The position numbers and the translations under genes were made by a program. Below, in pieces: positions 34,213 to 44,349 of a DNA stretch of 64,000 bases (position 1 is its first letter; every line of letters begins with the position of its first letter). Source of the stretch: Sarcophilus harrisii (Eukaryota; Chordata; Mammalia; Dasyuromorphia; Dasyuridae); contig NC_045428.1 in NCBI RefSeq assembly GCF_902635505.1, positions 300,505,107 to 300,569,106 on the forward strand. Reading direction: 5' to 3'. Under the pieces are notes generated by a model. The model saw only the letters and a list, made by a program, of their open reading frames with translations. It did not search any database and was not told where the DNA came from.

Positions 34213-34288
34213 AGTACTCTTTGTCCAGCATTTGGCGTGATATTGGCATTTAAGCAGCACTTAATAAAAGTTTGTTCATTGAATTATT
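34213..34288 (+). repeat. L2/MIR 3' tail
   Basis: TGTCCAGCATTTGGCGTGAT and AGCACTTAATAAAAGTTTGT. Confidence 0.5.
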
Positions 34289-34839
34289 TCTATTAATCTA
34301 AATTTAATAGAACTGAATATTCAGTATTCATCTGTTTTGTATTACTAAAAAATGTAGGTTACTTTAAATTGGACTTCACTTTAATTGAACAAGACTTCAC
34401 CTTGATTATAAATTACTCTGCCCTTCTTTTGTATATGATCTTTTTTGTTGTTATTATTATTCCTTTGTTCCTTTCTGTTTTTCTGGGGGAAACATCCTTC
34501 TAATGACTTTTTAGCCAATATAGAATTAGAAAAGTCATCACATATAATTAGCAAATGTTTAATCTTGCAATAAGAAGTATGAATTCTTTAAAATAATTAT
34601 CTTTTTAACTCCAAAGCTTAGTTATTGTTTAAAGTTTTCCTTGAAGTGGCCATATCACCGCAAAGTCTATTTATTTCTTTTATATCCATCTCCTGACTTC
34701 ATAGAACATATTGAATTTTGCTAATTATACAACTCTAGGTCTAAGAGCTTTACTTTAAAATTTCATAAAAATTGTGTTTAAAATTATACATGAGCACTTT
34801 TTAAAGTTTTATTAACATTTGGGTTTGTGTCAACTAATT

Positions 34840-34970
34840 GTTCCAGGATATCTTCCCCTCCCCTCCAAAAGAGTTATTCTTTATGACAAAGAATAATAAA
34901 GAAAACAATCCACAAAACTAATCAGCATATTAATCAATTCTGATTCTATGTGCAATGTTCCCTACATGGC
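34840..34970 (-). mobile_element. Older L1 3' end, antisense fragment
   Basis: CTTCCCCTCCCCTCCAAAAG, TTATTCTTTATGACAAAGAA, ACAAAACTAATCAGCATAT. Similar wording is seen at 45.36 kb. Confidence 0.45.
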
Positions 34971-35369
34971 CATGGGTGAAGAGAGAAATCATTTTGAGTG
35001 GGGGTTCACCTTCCTTATCACCATCAGCAACAACCACTGACCAACTGCCATTGACAGTCAAAGAGCACTGAAAGTAGCAGCACCCTTAGACCACCCTCAC
35101 AACTGGAAGAAACAGTGCTTGTGTTGGCCAGGGGAGAACCATCCCCAGCAATTGCTAACCAGCTGCCACACTGAGGGCATTCAGGCCATCCTAGCTGAAG
35201 TAACTAAGTACTCTGAAGGAGAGACAGGAGGCAAATGTGCCAGGCAATCAAACCATCCCTCATTCTTTGACCACTTTCTCCCCCTCAATCCTGATGGAAA
35301 CAGCCTTGCTCCCTAAATCCAAAAGTCTTGGAAATAGCAAACCTTCCAGTTCAATCCACACAAACATCA

Positions 35370-35560
35370 TCCTTGAAGCAAGACTTGTAGAAATACAGTC
35401 TGGCAATTGCTCCTGCAGGTGCTCCCATCAGAGCTATTGAAGACCCAGAAAAGAAAGTTTTTGCAACCAAAGTCTTTGGCACCATTGAATGACTTGAGAA
35501 AATCTCATAATCCCTCAGGATTACCCTTAAATGAGGAAGAGGAGGTATAGCTGCCTTCTA
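35370..35560 (+). pseudogene. Y-box protein (YBX3-like) retropseudogene fragment 2
   Basis: APAGAPIRAIEDPEKKVFAT followed by KVFGTIE and a stop matches the YBX3 junction of Ala/Pro-rich N-tail and cold-shock domain (E-D-EKKVLATKVLGTVKW). NEEEEV further on fits NDTKEDV. There is no intron between these parts although the parent gene has them. Sequence back to about 35000 is rich in Ala/Thr/Pro-type codons and may be its N-terminus. It is broken and unlikely to be expressed as protein. Confidence 0.6.
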
Positions 35561-35654
35561 GGGAGCTCATCTGCTAGTATATGTGTGAATTGAGAGAGTA
35601 AATTCAGAGAATTGCTACATGTAGCTTCTTATATATGTACTTCCAATCTCTGTG

Positions 35655-35775
35655 CTCTCCTCCCCAAAATTAGACCACAAACTCCTAAGAATAAGAATTA
35701 ATTTTTTGCATTTATATTCCCAGTATTTAGCATGATGCCTGACTTATAATGTTTAATACATGTTTATTGATCATA
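35655..35775 (+). mobile_element. L2 3' terminus
   Basis: AGACCACAAACTCCTAAGAA, TTAGCATGATGCCTGAC, TTAATACATGTTTATTGA. Confidence 0.6.
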
Positions 35776-35899
35776 TGGTTAACTTAAAAATCAACAAACA
35801 TTAAGTTTATGTTGTATATGGATCATTGTACTGATGGAGTTATAAATACATAATTTTTTACCTGCAAAGAACTAGCAAGGTGCAGGACATGTTCTGTGA

Positions 35900-36330
35900 G
35901 TTTTGAGGAGGATAGGTTATTACCAACCCCTCCAGAAATCAATTTGGAATTAAGCTTAGAAATCATTCACATTGCCCAAATCCTGTGTCCCAGAAATGCC
36001 ACTGCTAGGCATATGTGAGATCAGTGGTGAAGGGAAAGATTCCATATGCATCAGTATAGTTATAGCAGGACTTTTGTAATAGCAAAGAAATAAAAAACAA
36101 AGAGAAACAGCTAAGCAGACTGTGAATGTAATGAAATATTGAGACAAAAAACAAAATAACATGATGAATATAGAGAAACATGGGAAGGCAATGGTGCAAA
36201 GTACACAGAATGAGAATACACACAGAGACAGAGACACACACAATACTACAACATAAATGAAAAGAACAGCAAAACAATCAAAATTGGAATATTAAAATAA
36301 CCAAGCTTGGCCATGAAGAATATACTGACT
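35900..36330 (+). mobile_element. Older L1 fragment (end of ORF2 / 3' UTR)
   Basis: TGTCCCAGAAATGCCACTGC, GCATATGTGAGATCAGTGG, TTTGTAATAGCAAAGAAAT and the ATAACCAAGCTTGGCC phrase found again at 58.45 kb. Confidence 0.6.
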
Positions 36331-36789
36331 AAAAAGATATGAAAAGAACAGTATTACAAGCAGGTCCCCACAAACAAAAGCATATCTTACCCTCCACCAC
36401 CTCAGATCTGAGAAAGAATGGGATCAAACTTAAAGCAATTGCTATAAAGCATTTATATTACCAAATTGCTACATTCAGAAGAAATAGCAGTGGATAAAGT
36501 TGCTCCCTGGCTTGCACAACATAGTATTTTGGCTACTAGGTCAGGTTATTGTTAAGGTAAATCTTACAGATCAATCTTCTAACCTTTGGCTATTGGAAAA
36601 CTGTTAGCTCTTCCTACCTTTCAAAGGTCACAATATCATTCCATCTTCAATCCTCCTTCATCTAAGAACCAGGGGGAAAAATAACAGATCCAGAAGCAGC
36701 AATAGGGCATATCTGCCTGGGAGAAAAAAAGAGTGGGCTGCTGACACTATCCCTTCCTCCTTCCCCCACTTGACACTTAGAACAAATCT

Positions 36790-37640
36790 TTCCCTGATAT
36801 TCACCAGAAGAAAGAGAGAGATGGTTCTAAATCACTATCCATTAGAGAAATGTGAATTAAAACAATCCTGAGGTACCATCTCACATCTCTCAGATTGGCT
36901 AAAACAACAGAAAAAGATAATGATAAATGTTGGAGGGAATATGGGAAAACTGGGATACTAATGCATTGTTGGTGGACTTGTGAAATGATCCAATCCAGAG
37001 ACCAATTTGGATCTATGCCCAAAGGGCTATCAAACTGAGCATACCCTTTGACCCAACAGTACCACTATTGGGTCTGTATCCCAAGGAAATCACAAAGGAG
37101 GAAAAGGACCCACATGTGCAAAAATGTTTGTACCAGCTTTTTTGTGGTAGCAAAGAATTGGCAAATGAGTAGATGCCCATCATTTGGGAAATAGCTGAAC
37201 AAGGTATGGTACATGAAGGTAATAGAATATTACTGTTCTAAAAAATGATGAACAAGCTGATTTTAGAAAGGCTTAGGAAGATTTACACAAACTGAAGCTG
37301 AGCAAAACAAGCAAAACCAGGAATATGGTGTACCCAGTAACAAGATTGTGTAAGAATCAACTATGAAAAACTTGGTTCAGTGGTGCAATGATTCAAAGCA
37401 ATCCCAATAAACTTTGGACAGAAAATGTCATCTGCTTCCAGAAAAAGAACTATGGAAACTGAATATAAGTCAACACATCCTATGTTCACTTGTTTTTTTC
37501 TTTTTCTTCTGTCTTTTTTACTCTTGTGGTTTTTCCATTTTGTTCTGATTTTTCTCTGCCAACATGATTCATAAAGAAAGATGTATTTTAAAAAATAATG
37601 TACATGTACATTGTACCAGAAAAAAACAAGAAAATTAAAA
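36790..37640 (+). mobile_element. L1 3' end, 5' truncated
   Basis: Begins in ORF2 (CCATTAGAGAAATGTGAATT), includes CATTGTTGGTGGACTTGTGA and CCCTTTGACCCAACAGTACC, then the usual 3' UTR. Confidence 0.88.
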
Positions 37641-37999
37641 AATGAAAGGGATGTCATCCAGTTATTGTATGCACATTCAATTCTGCCTCAGAAGATAATC
37701 AAAAGACTTAACTTTACCATCCAGTCTTTGGACAGAAAAAGGTTATCATAGGATATTTATATAAACTCTGAAGTGGAGGGTTGGGTCTCTCTATTACATG
37801 TTAACACAGATTTTGGGAAATAGGAAATAACCACATGGACCCTCTGCTTATGGTCCTAGGACTGTGCCCTCATTGGCCAATCTCCATTATGTATAAAAGA
37901 AATATAAAAAAATTCAAAAAAAATACTAGTCAGCTAAATATGAGGAGGTAACTAGCAGAAGGAGTTCTTATACAAGACAATGCTTGCACTATGTTTTGA

Positions 38000-38157
38000 A
38001 GGAACAGAAAGAGTATATGAAGTGTGGGTGAGGACCAAGTATATTCTAGTCATGGGAGACAACCAGAGCAAAGGAACAGAGATAGGAGTCAGGAAGGAGC
38101 CAACTTTTATTTGTACTTTAGAAATCAGCAAATGATAAAAATTATATTTTGTTGATT
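38000..38157 (+). repeat. Ancient repeat interrupted by a hAT insertion, first part
   Basis: ATATTCTAGTCATGGGAGAC and AGAACAG-type wording of the unresolved ancient family, ending TGTTGATTGTCTAGAT. The second part begins at 38351. A paralogue lies at about 58.72-58.88 kb. Confidence 0.5.
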
Positions 38158-38165
38158 GTCTAGAT

Positions 38166-38350
38166 GAGTGGTATCAAACTCAAATAGAAACGAATCCCTC
38201 CCTATGACTTGGAAAACAACAAATTAATATTATCTATGTTATGTTGTATTTTTTTAATTTTGTTAAAAAATTTCTCAGAAACATTTTAATCTGGTTTGTA
38301 CTGGGGAATTTTGCAGATCACAATTGACTTTTTTTTTTTTGCTACTTCTG
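38166..38350 (+). mobile_element. hAT MITE with 8-bp duplication
   Basis: 185 bp starting GAGTGGTATCAAACTC and flanked by GTCTAGAT (38158-38165) and GTCTAGAC (38351-38358). The body has TTATCTATGTTATGTTGTAT and CATTTTAATCTGGTTTG. The same host repeat at 58.77 kb holds a single GTCTAGAC with no insert, which is the empty site. Confidence 0.88.
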
Positions 38351-38690
38351 GTCTAGACTTAGGAAAGTGATGGAGAAAATATGTCAATAACATAGATTAA
38401 ACTTAAAAGTGTGTCAGCATACATTTTTTCCTTTAGAGAGTCAGTTGTTAAGCATTTATCAGTACACACACGTCTATGTGTGGAACATAGAATAGATTAG
38501 TTTGGCTTGATCTTAGAATATGAAAAAAGGAATAATGTATAAAGAAGTCAAGAAGATGGACCAGGAGTAAGTTGTGAAAGTTAAACAGAGAAGTCTGGAT
38601 TTTGTCTTAGAGATAATGACAGTTACTGGAATTTCTTGAATCAAAATGAAATGGTAAGATCTGTGCTTGAGGATAATCATTTCCACTTTG
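38351..38690 (+). repeat. Ancient repeat, second part
   Basis: AGTGATGGAGAAAATATGTC to AGTTGTTAAGCATTTATCAG aligns with 58776-58862 (GTGATTGAGAAAATG...AGTTGTTGAACATCTATC). Confidence 0.5.
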
Positions 38691-38844
38691 TGTGGATAAT
38701 ATATTAAAGGAAGGAAAATCTATTAGTGGACTTTTATAATAGTTTAGGCAAGAGGTCATAAGGGTCTAACTAAAATGGTGACTATGAGTAGAGAGAGGCC
38801 AAATGCTAGTGATATGGTGAAAATAAATCTGATAAATGTGTAGA

Positions 38845-38990
38845 AACAGCATGGCAGTAGCTAAAGATCTCACAGAATCAGAAAGACTTAGATTGAAGTT
38901 GTGCTCATAGTACCTCCTAGATCTGTGATCCTGAACAAATCCTTTAAATAATTCTTTAAGATTGTAAATGGCAGAACTGTTGCTGATCAG
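38845..38990 (+). repeat. CORE-SINE, diverged
   Basis: GAATCAGAAAGACTTAGATT, GATCTGTGATCCTGAACAAA. Confidence 0.55.
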
Positions 38991-39229
38991 TATCAGTGGA
39001 AAAAAATTTCCTCATTGGAAGTTACTTAGTTATACCAACACCATCAAGAAAATGCATATAGTAGTATTAAATTCTAAGAGATTGCAATTGTTCATGATCC
39101 ATCACCCAGGTCTTTAACATCTGATCAATTCATAGATCAAATTCAATCTTGGGTAATGGTCTCCAAATCATATCACTTTGGTTCACTTTGTTCTTACCCA
39201 GAGTTTTCTCTGGCACCCTTAGAAAATAA

Positions 39230-39662
39230 GTCATGTTTACATGAACTGATACTGAGTGAAGTAAGCAGAATCAGAAAACATTATATACAGTAACAAAAAG
39301 ATTATATGATGGCCAATAATGACGGACTTTGCTCTTCTCAACAAATAGGTGATTCAAAGGAATTCCAATGGAAAGTGCCATCAATATCCAGAAAGAGAAA
39401 TTAGGAGACTGAATGTGGATCAAAGGATACTATTTTCTCCTCTTTTTGTTGTTTGCTTTTTTTTTCTTCTTCATTTTTTCCCTTTTGATCTGATTTTTCT
39501 TGCACAGCATGATTAATATGGAAAATTTTTAGAAGAATTCTACATGTTTAACCTATATTAGATTGCTTGATGTCTAGGGGAGTGGGAAGGGAGGACAAAG
39601 AGGGATAAAAATTTGGAACACAAGATTTTGCAAAGATGAATGTTGAAAGGTGCATGTATTTG
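39230..39662 (+). mobile_element. L1 3' end interrupted by 7SK
   Basis: TTTACATGAACTGATACTGA, TTGATCTGATTTTTCTTGCA, ACATGTTTAACCTATATTAG, and TGCATGTATTTG at the break. The remaining end (TTGGAAAAAAAAATGCTATT) continues at 39895-39935. Confidence 0.88.
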
Positions 39663-39892
39663 AAACTTAGGAGCTTGTTCTAGCAGAAGAGCACAGCTAT
39701 TCATCTATCCTTGACCCAGTATGTCTCTATCAAGGAATGTTTTCCTCTTCCATTGAGGGAGCATTTTCAGGAAGGATGCAGATGGGGTGGTGAGGGGGGA
39801 AGGGGACACCCACCTAACCAGCCAGATCAACCTAATCAACTCTGGCAATCAGTGAAGTGATAGATGTTGCAGTCAGATTACCTTCACATCTC
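39663..39892 (-). pseudogene. 7SK snRNA retropseudogene, 3' truncated
   Basis: The minus strand follows the 5' two-thirds of 7SK: GAGATGTGAAGGTAATCTGA (parent GGATGTGAGGGCGATCTG), AACATCTATCACTTCACTGA, TTGATCTGGCTGGTTAGGTG, GGTGTCCCCTTCCCCCCTCA, GGAAGAGGAAAACATTCC, GGGTCAAGGATAGATGAATA, GCTGTGCTCTTCTGCTAGAA. It stops about 230 bases in. TGCATGTATTTG (39651-39662) and TGCATGTGTTTG (39895-39906) flank it as a target duplication within an L1 3' UTR. The 3' truncation with no A tail is common for 7SK retrocopies. Many substitutions make it inactive. Confidence 0.93.
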
Positions 39893-39894
39893 TT

Positions 39895-39935
39895 TGCATG
39901 TGTTTGGAAAAAAAAATGCTATTTAAAAAAAAAAG
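39895..39935 (+). mobile_element. L1 3' terminus, remainder after 7SK insertion
   Basis: TGCATGTGTTTGGAAAAAAA then AATGCTATTT and an A tail complete the L1 begun at 39230. Confidence 0.8.
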
Positions 39936-39939
39936 AAAA

Positions 39940-40735
39940 ATAAGTATTGACTAGGTATCTTACAGTGAGGGAAGAGTTCTCATTTCCCATGTAATCTCTC
40001 CAAGTCACAATGCAGATAAAATATAGGACAGTTTTGATTTCACCACAGAAAAATTCAAAATACCTTAAAGGATTCACCCTATCCCATACCAGTTTTAACA
40101 ATTTTCTTCTTTTTTCTGTAAGCCTCATTTATCCCCAAACCCAATAGCGCCTCCATAGTCTTCTAGCCTTATGTGAATAAATGTTTGAACTCTCTGTAAA
40201 ACAAACTTGAAGTTGTTTGAAAACGATTTCTTTCTCCTTCCACCCCCAGCCTTCTAATAAGTCTTGTATTCTTCTCAAAGCCCATAGAGGACTCCAGCCC
40301 TATGGATTTGAACTCATTTTGGAAGACAATACTCTTGGGGTTGCTGGAGAGGCTGCCTTCCTTTCTATCAGAACTGTACCATCTGAAAAACTCATATAAA
40401 TATGAAAGAATCAAGGTTTTTTTGTCAACTATATCATGGCTCATTTCCTATTTGTAGCTGTAAGTTTACAAGCCAGATCCTTATTCCAACAACTAAAAAT
40501 ATGCCTTCAAAAGGCCAGGGATCAGGAATTGTCATTATTAGGCTTATATGGTTCTTCTTTCCACAGCTGCCATCTCTTGGAATGAAAGTTTACTTTATTA
40601 CTTTTCTATAGCTAGGACTATGGATTTGAAGATAAGGAACTCTTCTGGGACCATGTGATCAAGAGACTTTCCCACTGCTTCTCCTAGACACCTCTTGGGC
40701 TGGAAAAGGTGAGGACATGTTCCCTATGGTACACT
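39940..40735. other. Unassigned intergenic DNA
   Basis: No repeat recognised. A 60-codon open frame at 40217-40399 (+) starts MKTISFSFHPQPSNK and follows a CCACCCCCAG acceptor-like site. It has no recognised homologue and I do not call it a gene. Confidence 0.4.
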
Positions 40736-40739
40736 GGAA

Positions 40740-40831
40740 AAGGAGTTGGGTGTACAAATCTTTACCTATTTTATCTTGGGCATGTCACCTTCCTGGTTCA
40801 CAATATCCTCACCTGTAAAAATGAGGGGTTG
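40740..40831 (+). repeat. CORE-SINE, first part, interrupted by 7SL
   Basis: TTATCTTGGGCATGTCACCT and CTCACCTGTAAAAATGAGG. It continues at 41151 (GAGGGAGTTGTACTAGGAGG) to about 41215. Confidence 0.7.
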
Positions 40832-41140
40832 AGGGGTTGGACATAATGGTACTAGAATTATGGTTGCTGAGCAGACTGAGGCTGGGGAAGAATGAGATGC
40901 AGAGGGCTATCAGGTGTCCACACTAAGTGCACCATTAATGGGTTGAGGTCCCAGAACTGGGGGGGGGGGGAAGAAAGGAAGGGGGAAAGGGAGACTATAT
41001 TGCCCATAGAAGGGTGAGCTGGCCAAGATCTGAAAGGGAGAAGGTCAAAGTTCCTGTGCCAATCTTTAGCGGAATTAGACCCATGAACAGTCGCACTTAT
41101 ACTTCCAGCTTCTACAAGATGACAAGACACAATTAAAAAA
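40832..41140 (+). pseudogene. 7SL (SRP) RNA retropseudogene, near full length
   Basis: Follows 7SL from the 5' Alu domain to the 3' end: GACTGAGGCTGGGGAAGA, CAGGTGTCCACACTAAGTGC, TATTGCCCATAGAAGGGTGA, AGAAGGTCAAAGTTCCTGTG, CCATGAACAGTCGCAC, GATGACAAGACAC, then A11. It is about 305 bp, close to the parent's 300. Flanks AAAAATGAGGGGTTG (40817-40831) and AAAAATGAGGGAGTTG (41151-41166) form a target duplication within a CORE-SINE. It contains a G12 run near 40959. It keeps the central S domain, so it is a true 7SL copy and not an Alu/B1-type SINE. It is diverged and inactive. Confidence 0.9.
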
Positions 41141-41150
41141 AAAAGTTTAA

Positions 41151-41215
41151 AAAAATGAGGGAGTTGTACTAGGAGGTCTCTAAAGGACCTTTCAATATAA
41201 GTCTGTGATCCTATT
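41151..41215 (+). repeat. CORE-SINE, second part
   Basis: TAGGAGGTCTCTAAAGGACC and TAAGTCTGTGATCCTATT finish the SINE split by the 7SL insertion. Confidence 0.7.
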
Positions 41216-41526
41216 ATGGCTTCTATGAGAAACTCCAAGGGATAATTGTGCTTATGGTTAGGCTTTCTCTACCCATTTCCCAAAAAATGCCCAAGTCTCC
41301 TCTTAGATCTTTGATTTCTGACTTATGTCCAACTCTCTGTTTCTGGACTTTTCCTTAAAAAGGATCTATTCGGGGGGGGGAGGGAAAGATTCCTTTTTAC
41401 AGATGTAACACAAGGAAATGGTTTGCACTTGCTCTAGTCATAGTCAATACTTCCCCAATAATTGAGACTCACTAGTCCTCAAGGACCAAGAAATGTCCTT
41501 AATTCTTTCAAGGTGTCATAAATTTA

Positions 41527-41706
41527 ACATATATTTTAACATGTATAACATATATTGGATTGCTTGCCATTTAGGAGAGGCAGTAGGGGGAAGGAGGGGA
41601 AAAGTTGAAACAAAAGGTTTTTCAAGGGTCAATGTTGAAAAACTACCCATGCATATGTTTTGTAAATAAAAAGCTATAATAAATAAATATATATATATAT
41701 ATATAA
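41527..41706 (+). mobile_element. L1 3' UTR end with AT-rich tail
   Basis: TATTTTAACATGTATAACAT, GGAAGGAGGGGAAAAGTTGA, AAACTACCCATGCATATG and TAAATAAAAAGCTATAATAA, then (TA)n. Confidence 0.88.
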
Positions 41707-41734
41707 AGAACTGTGAAAAAGAAAGGAAAAGAAA

Positions 41735-41795
41735 GAAAAATTATCCATCCATATGTTTTGAAAATAAAAAGCTTTAATTAAAAAAATTTTAAGTT
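41735..41795 (+). mobile_element. Second L1 3' tip in tandem
   Basis: ATTATCCATCCATATGTTTT and GAAAATAAAAAGCTTTAATT repeat only the last ~50 bp of the L1 end just upstream. Confidence 0.75.
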
Positions 41796-41954
41796 AAAAA
41801 AAAGGTGTCATAGAACATGATCATATCCCCAGAAGATACATCTTCTTATAACATTGTCAGATTGATCGGGACACTCTGTGGGTCAATCATTATGTACATA
41901 TCTTGTACCATTTTTGAGGGCAAGATCTATACTTTATATCTCCCCCAGTATCTC

Positions 41955-42075
41955 GCATAATCAGTCAATAAGTAAACATTTATAAAGTGCTTCCTATGTG
42001 TCAGGAATTATACTAAGCACATGGGATACAATTACAAAAAGAAAATACATTCCTTGACTTCAAAAAGCTTACAAT
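41955..42075 (+). repeat. Ancient mammalian repeat
   Basis: ATTTATAAAGTGCTTCCTAT, ACTAAGCACATGGGATACAA, CTTCAAAAAGCTTACAATAT. Similar to 49.35 kb; family not resolved. Confidence 0.5.
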
Positions 42076-42561
42076 ATAATGGAGAAAAACAGCACACAAA
42101 AGGAGAAGTGAAGATATCCAGTACAGGTATAACAGAGAAATCCAAAGGAGTATAGTGGAGTGGAAAATGAAGTTATTTTGTGCAAACTGAATCCAATGAA
42201 TACATCAACATATTTATGTCATATTTCAATAACCTATCTAATGAATTCTCACATCTTGAATTAATGATTCCACCTGGTTTGCAGGTAATAGATACCCAGT
42301 AAACATATATTGACACCTCTAGGATAATGTATTGTCCTCTTGTTGGTTAACCCCATTGTCTCTCTGCTCTCAGAAACTCCTTTTTTGTGGAAAGAGGAGT
42401 CCCCTTCCCCATTCTCCTTGGGATCTATTTGAAAGAGGCAGGCTTGAATGATGTTCATGTCTTTGACAATAGCAAATTTAAGCTATAGAGTATAAATTGG
42501 AAGTCATCATAAATGATCAACTTCTAAAGAAGACTAAAAGATGGATGAAGATGCAATATTT

Positions 42562-42787
42562 AATTGTGTCCAACTCTTCATGATCCCATTTGGGGTTTTC
42601 TTGGCAAAGATACTGGTGTGGTTTGCCATTTTCTTTTCCAGCCCATTTTCCAGATGAAGAACTTAGACAACTAGAGTTAAATGACTTGCCCAGGGTCATT
42701 ACAACTAATAAGTATCTGAATCTGGATTTGAATTCAGAAAGTTGACTCCAGGTTCAGTATTCTATCCACTGCTCTACCTTGCTGTCC
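42562..42787 (-). repeat. MAR1-type SINE, antisense
   Basis: TTGTGTCCAACTCTTCATGA, GGGGTTTTCTTGGCAAAGAT, GACTTGCCCAGGGTCATTAC, TATCCACTGCTCTACCTTGC. Confidence 0.9.
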
Positions 42788-43129
42788 AACAGAGTCAGCC
42801 TAGCTTACAGCAAAAATGCATCTGAAGTAGGATTTTTTTTAAAAGGCCAAATAACCCTGTTTGTACTTAAGTAAGCTTGTTTTAGAAAGTTTAGAGGAAA
42901 GAGAGAAATGTGTCAATGTGGAAGCACTTGGGCTGTGCCTGTCAGAATAACAGCATTCCACTGAAGTCAAAAATGTATTGGCTAAAAGTTTTCTTTTTCT
43001 TTGATTCTCATTTGAAGCAAGTTCAAGCAGACACAGGTTCAGCCCATGTGAGATGCAGTCTCCCAATCACAACCCACTATTCCCCTGTGCCTCAGGACTT
43101 TAAAGAATCACTACAGGCTAGATAAGCCC

Positions 43130-43181
43130 CACAGGTGAACAAGCTCATAGCGGAGCAAGAAAAGGACAAGAGGCATTCTTG
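43130..43181 (+). other. Candidate non-coding first exon of UPK1B
   Basis: A short, relatively GC-rich block ends in a strong donor-like site (CATTCTTG|gtgagt, near 43181) and lies about 30 bases after a TTTAAAG box (43100). UPK1B coding starts in its second exon, so an upstream 5' UTR exon must exist, and a distance of about 14 kb is plausible. No homologous first-exon sequence was recognised, so this is only a position to test. Confidence 0.2.
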
Positions 43182-43189
43182 GTGAGTCT

Positions 43190-44035
43190 GAAATCGCTGT
43201 TTTCCAGAGATCAGAAGTTAGGAGAGAGGATTCTTCTTGCATGAACAGTTCTTAATGGTGCTTACTTAGTAGATTAAAGGGTTTATAAAGGGTATAGTTC
43301 TATATGATTAAAGATAGATTTGTTTCCTGTTATCCTGAATTGAGTATTTGCTTTTTAAAAGATGTTTATTTTTAAAATCACCATTTTCACTGTGGTATAT
43401 GCCAAAGTTGCTGTCTTCCTCCAGTGATATTATTCAACTTTCTCGATTTCAGGATCCAACTCTTTCAAGAGAAATTTTTATGTCCTAATGTCCTATGAGT
43501 GGGTCGAAGATTTGCTTAAATGAAACATGGGTCTCAGTTTTACTTTGATTTTTTCACTTATGAAAAAAAGAATTTTCATTTTACAAAATGCATTAATTTG
43601 TCTCTAATGTGTTTTCTGTAAAATAGTGTTTCTGAACAAATCAATTTTACCAATTGTGTTTGTGACTTTTTTTTCCTTCAAAAACTTATTTTCACTCTTT
43701 ACCAATTGGTTGATTCTCTATGATCTCTCATAACCTCATTCCCTTTCTAATAATCCTTTTTTAATTACCTCTTTAAATGAAAAGTGCTTTTTGTTTTGAA
43801 CTGAACTGTTAAAGAGTACAGATATACAGACATATCATAGATCCTGAAATGTGATATTCAATTCATTTGAAAGAATGTTTATTTGTTGAATGAAATTTTA
43901 TGGATATAAATAGATGAATTTTTAGGTATTAGTTTCATTGCTGACTGCTAAAAATAGATTTGTAAATAATAATCTCAGGTAACACATATTTTTCCTTACA
44001 CACACAGGCAGACTCCTTAGAATTAAACCATTTTA
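43190..44035. other. Unassigned, possibly UPK1B intron 1
   Basis: AT-rich sequence without nameable repeats or exon-like frames. Confidence 0.4.
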
Positions 44036-44264
44036 GAACTAAAATAGACCTTAGAAGTCATTTAATTTTTTAAAGATCAGCTTTCTCTTTTGCTTGCCCA
44101 GCTTCCATTTGTAAGTCCCCTTAGCAAATGGCCATTTTTAGAGTAACTGAATTGAATCAACCCTAATATAATTCGGAGCTCTAAAACTTCACCTTGTTCA
44201 AAACTACCAATGAATTTCCTATCAACATCAATAACCCTGTTCCTCATCATGAAATAAATATAGA

Positions 44265-44345
44265 GCAGGAGCACTAGCATGGTAGCTGGCACATAGAAGG
44301 CACCATAAAATGCTAATCATTATTATTATTAGTGGCAGGTAAACT
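44265..44345 (+). repeat. MIR 3' tail
   Basis: CATGGTAGCTGGCACATAGA, AATGCTAATCATTATTATTA. Confidence 0.6.
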
Positions 44346-44349
44346 AGCT

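Noticed and set aside
36270-36345. AAAATTGGAATATTAAAATA considered as a U6 snRNA remnant
   Set aside because: Only a few bases fit U6. The same wording recurs at 58.45 kb as part of an old L1 end.
40217-40399. 60-codon + frame after an acceptor-like site
   Set aside because: No recognised homologue, no donor, and the opposite strand also has a 91-codon frame. Unsupported as a gene.
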